DNA of 64,000 nucleotides, taken from NCBI GenBank assembly GCA_019054805.1, contig JAHQIY010000007.1, positions 1,121,501 through 1,185,500 on the forward strand, read 5' to 3'. The notes beneath the pieces are model-generated. The model saw only the letters and a list, made by a program, of their open reading frames with translations. It made no database searches and was not told the origin of the DNA. Of the stretch, positions 49,929-60,483 are shown piece after piece. This stretch comes from Brachionus manjavacas (taxonomy: Eukaryota > Rotifera > Eurotatoria > Ploima > Brachionidae). A program made the position numbers and the translations under genes. Positions within the stretch are counted from its first letter, which is position 1. Each line of letters opens with the position of its first letter.

Positions 49929-50719
49929 ATGTTTGAATCAGTTATCATTATTTTATTAATTTCTAATTTTATAAACAGTGAGCATGAGCATTTTATATAA
50001 TTTTTTAAATATTTAATTTTTTTCTTCAAGTATCCGAAGAATATGGTGTATGTCTTCCGTTCTATAAAAATGGAACCTATAACAATTATCTATTTTGCCA
50101 ATTTTTTTGTTGTGGAGAGTGTGATAACAGATTTTGTTGTTTTAATGAATCAAAGATATTAAATCAAACTTTATGTCCTATAATAAGTACAACCAAAACA
50201 CAATCAACCGTATCTAACACATCTCCAGGACCAACATTCTTCTCTTCGTAAATTTTATTTAAGCTTGTTTTTCAGTTCTTATTCTAGATTGTAAAGATTT
50301 TGGTTTTGGATTATTTTAGTTTTTTTGATATTTCCCTTGATGTTATGCTTGGCTTTATGCAAATCACTTATTCAGAAAAAGTTTGAATTCCAGGCCAGTA
50401 ATGGTATTGCATAAAAAAATATTTCACTTGTCTTGAAAAAAAAATATTCTTTTAAAAATATCGAGACAATTGATAAAAAATTCTAAGAAATTTGAATTTC
50501 TTTTTAAAGCATCACAATTTTCAAATTTTTCACCGCAACAAACAAACACGGGAATTAATTTTGACACACTGCACCAATTTGATGATGCACCACCGCCTAC
50601 ATACAGTACCATTAAGTAAGTAAAATTCTCGTTTATTTTGTATAAAATAAATAACATCTTTTTTTAGCTTAAAGCTCAATAATACAATGCCGGTTTATCC
50701 TGTTAGAAAGAATACCTAA
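49929..50719 (+). CDS. Shisa-like single-pass membrane protein 2
   Basis: Exons are 49929-49977, 50031-50247, 50297-50403, 50510-50615 and 50668-50719 (176 residues). Exon 1 is the signal peptide (MFESVIIILLISNFI). Exon 2 contains the Shisa pattern GVCLPFY, LFCQFFCCGEC, NRFCC and LNQTLC, then a Ser/Thr/Pro linker. Exon 3 is the membrane span (FWFWIILVFLIFPLMLCLAL) with a short basic stop-transfer. Exon 4 contributes DDAPPPTYSTI, a PPxY-type ligand for WW domains as found in many Shisa/WBP1/VOPP1 tails. The exon order, and the exon 2 phases (1 in, 2 out), are the same as in gene 1, so the two arose by duplication. The exon 3 donor has two in-frame choices (50393 or 50403). It has no obvious defect. 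Confidence 0.83.
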
Positions 50720-53700
50720 GAATAAAATTTATTCAAGTCTGTTACTCTTTTTTGATAGTTGTTAATATTTATTTTGTAATTTAATTAAAAAAATATTCTT
50801 AAATTTTTGTAATAAAATAGATTCAATGAGATTTTAATAAATAGTGTAAATTATATCAAAACAAAATATGGAATTAAAAAGATTCTCTAATATAGATAAG
50901 AATGAACATAAAAGCCGTCTTTACACTAAAATTCATGACCATCAGAAAGTTATAATTTTGATTATTTTTTAGCGAAATTTTTCATTTATTTAATTTATCT
51001 AATTATTTACGTATTTAAATTTGCATCATCAGTTAAAAACAAAAAACGTAACGATAAGATAAGAAATATTTTTATTATCAAAAAAATGATGATTTAGAAA
51101 TAATTTTTTTTATTTTAATTGATTAACAGCTTTACTTATTTTTTAAAATAATTTGCCAGTTAATTATTTAAAATTTTGATTTGATTTAAGACTTTAAAGT
51201 CAAAAGCTGACTATTAGATTCAGACTCGGTTATTTCAGACCCTTATCCACTTCAACTAAAGGTCACAGCCAAATCTTGCTTACTTATCCAGGGAAATAAA
51301 CAATATCCAGAAGTCGGAAAGCTGAAAATAAATTTTCAGTCAAAAATAATCTGTGGATGGTATAATTTAAAACCGAACAAAGTTGATTTAGCCACAGTTA
51401 AACAATTGGTTGCCTATCAATGAAAGTAAATTGCTGACTGTGACTCAACTTCAGCTTGTGCAAAACAATATTACTCATGCTTCTAAAACGATTTTTTATT
51501 AATTTTAAATAAAAATTAGTATAGAATTTCAAATAAGTAAAAATAATTCCAATTCTAAGAGAATTTGTTTAATCTTAATCGTTCATCTTAATTTTTTTTA
51601 AATTTTAAAGTTTTAAATAAAAAACAGCTAAAGTCTAACTTTCCAATTGAAATGATAGAAAAGACAGATACATTGACTTGGTTGAACAGCATGAGGATTA
51701 CAAAGTTAAGTATTCCATTATTAAAATAAAAAAGGGTTTAAAATACTGTTTTTGAAGAGAGAAACTGATAGTCTAGAAGATCAAGTTTCGAATTCAAGAT
51801 ACTACAAAAAGTACGTCTTGATTAAAAAGTAGATTTTCATTTACATTTTACACTGAACTTCTCAAGCATTCAAATTCTGAAGTGCCTGACAAATGGTAAT
51901 AAAAAATCGTGTTTATGTGGTATTTCACATTTATTAAACTATATATAACTTTAATTTTGATCCATTATTGTACAATATTTAGCTAAATTCTAACTTAATT
52001 TTTTTAGAATTTAAAATTTAAAAGCACTTTGATGGTGACATCGCCAATTCCATGGCCACCTCGTTTTCCAACATTATTTTTAATAGTTGCATGTTTTTAA
52101 GAAGTTTTTTTTTACGATAAAAAAATCATTTTTGAATTTTTTTGATTTTTAATTAATAAATCAGTTTCAACTTTTAAATCCAAAATTTTGCATTATAAAT
52201 GATTTAATTCAAAAGCTTTATAAATAAAATATTGACCTTATAATTCAGAAATTTCTCCATTTTTTCAATAGTTGACCAAAACTTACATCTATTCAAAGAA
52301 TAAGCACTTAAATAAATCTAAAATAATACAAATAATCACTTTGCAATATTAAAAAAAAGAAATTAAAAGCAGTTTTATTTCAGAAGAAAAAATATTGAAA
52401 AAAAATTTTCAAAAATAAATCCTTTTGAATTTATTATTTCTAAAGCCAAATTTTGAGTATTAAATAAATCTTGTAAGAATTGATAAAATTAATTCATTCA
52501 CTGAACCTAGATTTGAATAAATTCCAAAATTTATTGTTATTTTTTCAAACTCATGAGTTTTGACGTCAAGCCGAAAGTAATCCGTTGGTTCAACGGATTG
52601 ACCAAATTCAAGAATTATATAAATATTTTGCCTCTATTAAATTTAGATTTTATTCTAATAGATGATGAATAATCAAAAATTTTACACCGGCTTAAGATAA
52701 TTTCAACTAAAAAGAAGCCCAAATAATGGCTCAAGATTAGATTGAAAAAAAAATATTTGTAAGGAAAAATTGACCATTTCGAAGCGTCACTTTTTCGAAA
52801 TAATAGGCCAAAAATATCATTTGAATTAATGACAGGGTGTCTTTTTAAATATGAGAAAAAAGATTAAAATCAAGTTTATAAAATAGTCGATGAACGACCC
52901 AATGTGTGTGTGAGACATCATTATTAATTAATTACTCGAATAATACAATTGAAAGTTCAGCTTTTGAGCAATACAAAAACCATAAAGTTATATAAAGCTC
53001 TAAAGGGGATTAATTGAAAAGCAAAGCTAGAAATAGATTTCGGTTTTAATAAGTTTAAATAAGGCGACAAAATTTCCGACTCGAGTTTATTTAATTAGTT
53101 TTAATATTTTCTGAAATTTTAATAGAATTTTTATAAAACTGTAAATTAGATAACAAGCCCACGGATTTAATTAAGAAAGTTTGCATACCATCAAGTATTT
53201 GTTCGAAAATTTTAAAAATTTTAATTAAATTTTTGAATTAAAATAAAGAATCCAGTTGAAGAAAAAGATGGGTTTATTTTTTGTTTTCGAGTATCAATCA
53301 GCTTAGGCTTAGGGATTTAAAATTCTACGAATTATTTCTTACAGTTTTGTAATGCGTTGATTTTAAGTATTAAGCAAACATTCATAGTAGATGACATTAA
53401 AATTTCTAAATTAAATAGAAAATGGAAAATTTTGTCAAATATTTCGAAAAAATGTCTTTTGCATAAGAAAAAGCTATTTTAAAAAGTATCTGTTTTTTAG
53501 CTTTAGAGTTATAGCTAGCCTAAATGATTATTTGTTCCGCGATGCATACCATTTAGTTAATTCTTTTTAATCCTTGCGTGTGAACCAGTTTTGTATAATT
53601 ATTTTAGCTCTAAATTTTTTTATGAATTAACAAATCAAGTTATAAGTTTAAATTATGTTTGACCATTTTAAATTTTCAAAAAAGCGATCGCTAGTTCAAA

Positions 53701-54015
53701 TGCGACATTTAGTCCCTAGAAAAAATCATCAAATTTAAAATTTTTAATGTTTACAAATAAATAATGAATAAGAAATACAGATCATTTATTGAAAACGACA
53801 TTTACGTTTACAATTATTACATAATAAAATAGACTTCAATTTGGAATAAAATATTTTTTTATTTTCTTAAAAAATTAGTTTTACACGTTTTGAAATTTTT
53901 TTACTTTAAACAATTTGTTAAAATTTAATAATTAACTTTTCAATTTTTTTTTTAGCAAACCTTGTTTATATTTTTTTTGCTTAGATTTTATTAGATAAAC
54001 ATTATTTATATGTAA
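50720..54015. other. Spacer between Shisa-like genes 2 and 3
   Basis: Mostly AT-rich. An ORF without a start at about 51210-51423 reads DPYPLQLKVTAKSCLLIQG, then YPEVGKLKINFQ and NKVDLATVKQLVAYQ before a stop. Near 51640-51900 there are exon-sized pieces such as KTDTLTWLNSMRI and KRETDSLEDQVSNSRYY. I cannot place either in a family. No mobile element was recognised. Confidence 0.4.
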
Positions 54016-54985
54016 ATGAAATTAACAAAAAATTTTGAATTCATTTTTGAATTTTATATTGTTTTTTTATTATTCAGAGGTAAGACTTTTCATTAAAAAA
54101 AATTCAAGGAAATTATTGTATAATTAAGGCTTCGAGTCAATAGAACTATGTAGACAATATTCAATCGGCAACTTAATGTACAACTCTTTTTATTGCCTCG
54201 ACTACTGCTGCGGGAACTGTAATTTTAGGTATTGTTGTTCAAATGAGACATATCTGATTGACCAGAATAAATGCAATAATAACATTGTCCAACTTCAACT
54301 TGAATGGTTCAGTAAAAAAGCTAAGACGACAAATTCGGCAATTTCCAGCACCAGAGTAACAACTACATCAAGTAATTGGAAAAATTTGAAATTTTTGATT
54401 TTTTAAATTATATAAATTTAAAGAGAAATATCCAAATATTATTGATACCTGTGAATTTGCCAATTCTCAACCCAAAAAGTGTTCGCCAAGCAAGCGTTTT
54501 TGCTGCGGCTCATGTCATAAGCAATATTGCTGTAATGATGTCCAAGAGAGACTAAATCAATTTGAATGCAAATTTTTGTCAAATTACTCATCGTTAAATC
54601 AAGATAATCAAGCTAATTCGTAAATTTTTGTGAAAAATCTTTAAATTTGTTTTTTTATTGATTACTTAAGGAATTCGTATATTTATGTTATACTGACCCT
54701 AATTTTAGTGCTTCTTTTGGCGTTTGCTTGTATACCTTTTGTTATATTTGTTAACAAGCGATCAAAAAAGAATAATGTTCCTAATAACGGACTTCCTTTT
54801 CAGAGCTTAGGTTATTTGATCTATTTTTGAGTTTAATTAATAATTTATTTTGTTTATATTTAGTGCCTCTTTCAATTTTAGAGCAACTTAATAGCACAGC
54901 AATTAGCACCATAAGTGATAAGCCTAAAATTTCAACAACCCATAAAGAAGACTCTCCTCCAGCATATTCAACGATTTTTAATTGA
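54016..54985 (+). CDS. Shisa-like membrane protein 3 with two Shisa domains
   Basis: Exons are 54016-54079, 54129-54371, 54424-54619, 54671-54810 and 54864-54985 (254 residues). Exon 1 is a signal peptide with a hydrophobic FIFEFYIVFLLF. Exon 2 encodes one Shisa domain: IELCRQYS, CLDYCCGNC, FRYCC, LIDQNKC. Exon 3 encodes a second: DTCEFANS, KRFCCGSC, KQYCC, LNQFEC. Exon 4 is the membrane span (YVILTLILVLLLAFACIPFV) with a basic NKRSKKN stop-transfer. Exon 5 ends in DSPPAYSTIFN, a PPxY motif. Exon 2 begins and ends in phase 1, so leaving it out keeps the frame and restores the one-domain layout of genes 1 and 2. Leaving out exon 3 does not. The extra domain therefore looks like an inserted, skippable exon. 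Third member of the tandem group. Confidence 0.83.
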
Positions 54986-57900
54986 GCTTTTTATTTAATA
55001 ATTGAATTTCAATAAATTTTTCAATTTAAATTTTAATTATTAATTATTTTTCAATGCTTAAATCTTTATTTTTCAGAGGTTCTTAAAATCCAGAATAGAA
55101 GAGATAAAAAAAGAGTAAGATTTTTTTAAATTTTTGATTCAATTTTTCAAAATTCAAAAATTTAAATATATATTTAAGTTCTTTTTGTTTATTATAATCT
55201 CAACAAGTGTCCCTTAAATTAGGCTCAAAGCACAATATGTATTAGAAAAAAATTTGGGTGATACGAATTTTGTATCATTTGATACAATTTTTAAAAAGCG
55301 TTTTAGACCTAAACAGAAAAAGTTTTTTCAATTTTTTAATTCTTGTTCTTTGTTCCAAAATTCTCAATGCCCTTTTACCTATCCCAATTTTTTTTATTTA
55401 ATAAATAAAAAGCTCTAAGAATTTGACTTTAATTATCTGAAATAATTTTATAATAAATAAAAATATTTAGAGCAAGATCTTGTTTTTTCTAAAGAAAATA
55501 ATTTTAAGACATTCATTATTTAGACTGAACTTAAAAGAAATAACACATCAATAAATATTCCATTCATAAAATTTCATGTCATAATAGTATGAAAACAGAT
55601 AAACTAATTGGCATTAATTCAAATATTTAAACTCGATTATTAAGAAAAAAGATTAAATATTTTTATTAACACAACATCAATTAAAAAATTAAATGGAACC
55701 TGATTGCCATGAGCGGATTTTCCTGCAATTTAATTGATTTTTTTGAAGCAATCTGCACTTAATAACACGGAAACGTAATCTTGAATAAGATCTTAAATTA
55801 AAAATAATTGATAAATACACAAAAAAATTTAATTAAAATTTCAAAAATGCAATAAATAAAATTTAAAGTTATTAAAATATAAGAAAAGTTGTATTTTCAT
55901 AACAAATTTAAATAATATTAAAAAAAAATTTATATTTTGATTTTTTTAAAAAAATAAAGATTGAAAATTCTAATGAAAGATACGATTTATTAAGACCTCT
56001 TTTTTTCACGAAGAATCGAATAATGTTTCAAAAAAATTTTCCCGACAGCAATCAATTTAAAATTCAATTAAATTTTTTAATTTTAAAAGTAATATCCTCT
56101 CAACTGAATTATTTTAATTTCAGATGTTTAGATGTATTATATCTATCGATAGTTAATTAAAATTTTCTCTCATAAATTAACAGCTTATAAAATTATAACA
56201 AAAATAAATTGAAATTTTTGTGCCTAACGACTATAAAATCATTCAATAAGATATCTCTTTGTTTGATTTAATTGTTTTTTTCCGATAAATCAATATAGAC
56301 AGCATTTAAAAAACTCTGTTCTTAAGTTATCAAAAAATATCTAATAGAATATTATATTTTATATAATTGTTATAATTTAATCCCACGATCAGACTGCTTG
56401 CGGCCTGAAAATTTAAATTGATCATTGACTTAGTAATTTGAAACAAATAAAATTATTTAGCTAGAAATCTGCTAAAAAGTCTATCAGATTCTAAATTTGG
56501 CGACTTTCTTTCTAAAAAAGCTTGCTGTTTATGCTCAGCAAGTGAAATTAATTAAATCTTCTTGAATGAATTGAATATTTTTCTAAAAGGCCAGACAAAA
56601 GATAATATTGTTGTTTATATTTAAAAAAATTTGTTTTTATTTTCTTTACAGTAGAATTAATTTTAATTAATAGAAAAATTATCAAATAAAGAAAAATGTT
56701 TCATATCAAAATTTGAAATATTTTCTTCTGAAATTTTAGTTGAAGTTTTTTAATAAGAGCAAGTAATCTTTTAATACCGCTAATTCTAATAAAAAATTAT
56801 CTTTATTAGAAGCAGGTATATCATGTCGGATTCCGGGAACGATTCTTGGTAAAGGTAGCTTTATTAAATTAGTCTCAACTTTAAATTAGATTTATTTTTA
56901 TTAAAATTTGCAGTAAGAAAAATTAATAATAATTAATAATTGGGCCTTTGATAAGTATATGCTTTAATTATAAAATGTTTTCTCAATTCAAGTTTTGTTT
57001 CCAATTAATTAAGTAAAACCAAACATGGTTTCTGATAAAGTAGAGAATAACTCAATAAAAATAGCGGAAAATTTTGTAAGATTTCAAATGAAATTACCTC
57101 GATGCATAAAAAATAATTATGCATTCGATTTTAATTAGAAACTTTAGATCTAATTTTTCAAATATTTAAATAATTATCAAGCAAGACATGATATTTAATA
57201 ATTTATCAAAACTATAGATAAGTAAAAAAAATTCTTGTTTTTATAACATGTATTAATCTGGCATGCAAAAGAAAAACAAGACTTATGATAGATTAAATTA
57301 ATTTCAAGCTGTGACAAAATTTGTTTATCAATTTTGAATAAATAAAAACGCTGAAATTTTTTACACAGCGCAATTTTTCACTTTAATTTTCAAACTACTG
57401 AATTTCATATTTTATTGACCCCAAAAATTTATTTTTACCTTAAAAAATATTTTTGTTTGCAAACCTAAGTGGATTTCAAAAACCTGATTAATTTTTAAAG
57501 CCATTAAGTTTTCGGACGAGTCATGAAAATAAAAAAATCTACGACTTCTTTTTATTTTTGTAACTGTGTTTTTTTTTTGGATTATTAATTGGATTCAAAT
57601 AGACAAAGGTTATTTATGCGCTATTTAAAAGTTTGAATAATTTTTTTGTCTAATTGATAATTTTATGCAGGTAATATTTACCAATACCGAGAAAAATTAA
57701 AATTTAATATTTTATTTTTTAATAGCTCAATGCTTTGAATGATTTGAATTCGTAGCGTTATGTGAAGGAATATAAAAGTAAAATTATAAATTAAAAACCT
57801 AAGCACGATTCATAGCAAAATTTTGCTTGCAAAGATTGTTTGTAGATAAGATCCAAAATCAAAAAGCAACAAAAAAATTCAAGTTGCATTAAAGATTTTA

Positions 57901-58499
57901 AGGGCATTTTTGTATAATTTACAAAGCATTGCTGGCATATGACTAAAATGACCTTTTATTTATCCTTAAGCACTTAGTACAAATAAATTTTGTATTGTAC
58001 TCACAAATTAGTCCTAATAATTTACAAGAAATTTGTGAATTTTTAGAAAATATGTTGATTTTAATAAGAATTAATAAGAAATTTCACTTTTCAGGCAATC
58101 GCTAATCATGAGTTAAATTTTAAAAGCATTTTAGTAGAAGTAACGTAAGCAAATATAGTTGAATAAATTCACCTCTTAAGCAAATCGTTCGTAGATGTGG
58201 CAGCTTTATGAGTAATAATTGCCTGAAGCTCAATTGCCGCCTGCAATTGATTTAATTGCTCCTTTGATAATGTTTTGATTCCCTAGAGGTATACATTTAT
58301 TTATAAAGGATATAATGTCAAGTCTTGCCTTAACTCAAGAAGAACCAATTCAAATATAAATTTTGAAAGCCTTGTTTTAAAGTAGGTAAAAAAACACTGC
58401 GCAAAATGGTTTATTTGTCTGGACCTTGGCTCTTCATGAAAATAGAGAGACTCAAATTGGCATTTATCAATTTTTTTTAGACTTTTTTTTTTTCACGCA
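54986..58499. other. AT-rich stretch between the Shisa cluster and DLG
   Basis: No convincing gene. A possible isolated first exon at 56823-56848 reads ATG TCG GAT TCC GGG (MSDSGNDS) and is followed directly by GTAAAG, a good donor. No downstream exon for it was found. Confidence 0.4.
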
Positions 58500-58850
58500 A
58501 TTTACGCTATATTACGTTAACGCTTAATTACTATAATTTACGGGAGAATAAAAAGGGACAAAAAATTATTCTTAATTTTTGGTAATAAAATTATATGATA
58601 TAATAATTTCGGTGATAAAATCGTAAAAGGAAATAAGGACCCAATGCTTGAAAAATTGATTCGCATTTAGAAATTGAAAAATTACCAAACATTACGGAAA
58701 AAAGTTTGATTTTTTTTCCTTCAAACTTGACCAAAAATAAATTTTAAATTTTATTACCAAATTTTAAGAATAAATTTCCAATTTAGTATCCTTTTTAAGT
58801 TCCCATAAATTCTAATAATTTATCAAAATATTAAGTAAAATAGCGTAAAC
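58500..58850. mobile_element. Long foldback (MITE-like) element
   Basis: About 350 bp. The left arm starts ATTTACGCTATATTACG near 58500 and continues through TAATTTACGGG and GGTAATAAAATT. The right arm, read in reverse, gives GTTTACGCTATTTTAC, then AATTTATGGG and GGTAATAAAATT in the same order. The arms are about 100 bp and have drifted, so it is older than the element at 48317. No coding capacity. Confidence 0.7.
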
Positions 58851-60483
58851 CGAATTTCAAAGAAGTTCTGAATATTATAATAACATGTAAATTATGATTT
58901 TTACGACAATAAACTAATTTGAGACAGAATGGAAATTTTTATATACAAAATTTCTATTTTTTTCAAACTAAAAAAGAGCGAAAAGTAAGATTAATCAGCT
59001 TTACTTGTTTTACCAAGAATTATTCAAATCATGGCAAGTCAAATCGTTGGATAAGAAAACGCTTTCCTATTTTAAAGCTTCGCAAGTTTTCTTCAAATTT
59101 TTTTCAAAGTTTTAAATTATTAAAATTTTTGAAAGAGTTTGAAACATTAAATATTTCTTTTTTTTCTAGAATAGACTTAATTATCTAAAAGTACAAAAAA
59201 TTTTAAAAAAATTATTTTTGTTATCATAATTTATTGAGTTTTTCTAATAATCGAAATTAAGAATTAAATATTTAAAAATTTGAATCCGAATAGAAATAGA
59301 TCAAGAAATTTTTGTTACTTTAGATTTTTAAATTTCAAATTAAAAAAAGTTTTTTTTGTTGAAATTCTAAAAATTTCTTTGTAGCCAAAACCCAGAAAGG
59401 CAATATTCATCGATTTGAATTAAAACTTCATTAAATTATCTTTTTTTTTTTAATTTTCTATAATTGAAAAAATAAAATTAAAATGCATACTTGAAAATTA
59501 ATAGGCAAAAATTTAAAATACACATTCACTGTATAAGACTCAATCATAAGTTTAAATTTATTATTTAACTATTCAGTTTAGATTGTTAACAAAATACATA
59601 GAATGTAAAAAATAAAAATTTGATTTTTGTCTGAATTTAATTTTTTATGATTATTTTAATGTAAAGTTTGATCAAAGGTAATTTACGATTAGAAAAAAAT
59701 TATAAGACAGACTAGTTGTCGACGTCTTTTTGGAATGTATTAGATTAATACAAAACAAGAAATATTAAAAATCCATAAATTCTTTCCTTTTGAAAAATAG
59801 ACTTGGAGTTTAAATAATTAGGAATTAGTTTTGAATGACAAGTATGGCAATAGTATGCAGAAAGACGAGAGAAAATTTTGAAAAAATTATGTTTAATACC
59901 GTAAAAATAATTTGGTTTGTGAAGCACAAAAAAATCGTCTAATTAGAAAAAAGGCCTCTTGGAAACTTAAATCTAATCAAAGGCCGACTTAATGAATCAT
60001 TCACCAAATATAATAGATCAACATGAATATTCTTTTTTGTTCATAATTTAACCTTTCAGCAAATGGAATGTTCTATTTGCTTGGGCCCTCAGAACTAGGT
60101 AGGAAATCATTTGACTATGGGTCACTGCGTTAAAGTAGATTAATCTGTTTGTAATTTTTTCTTGTTCTCACTAGTTGTGTTTATTCGATCGATTTCGATT
60201 CATCGATCTATTTTATATTAGAGTAACTGTTTGACCACAAACTAATTTTTGAATAAATTTTAATATTTTTATTTTTGAATTTTATTTATAGGTGTATGCC
60301 CATTTAGACTTTGTATATTATAAATTCGACGACCACAAAGAAAAATTATTATTTGTTCGAATACGATAATTTTCAAAATTGGGGACACATTATTTTATAT
60401 TTTCTAGCGTCTATATTTACCACTTGTTTTATTTGTGGCGAGTTAAATTTATTGTTAATCGCTTGAACAAATTGTCAATCAAA
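58851..60483. promoter_or_regulatory. Upstream region of DLG
   Basis: The 1.6 kb before the DLG start. An 89-codon frame at 58919-59188 is rich in Phe/Lys/Asn and looks like AT-rich noise. The promoter of this DLG transcript should be here, but I see no specific motif. Confidence 0.35.

Noticed and set aside
58919..59188. Plus-strand 89-codon ORF upstream of DLG
   Set aside because: Low-complexity Phe/Lys/Asn content, no splice context and no domain; judged to be noise.
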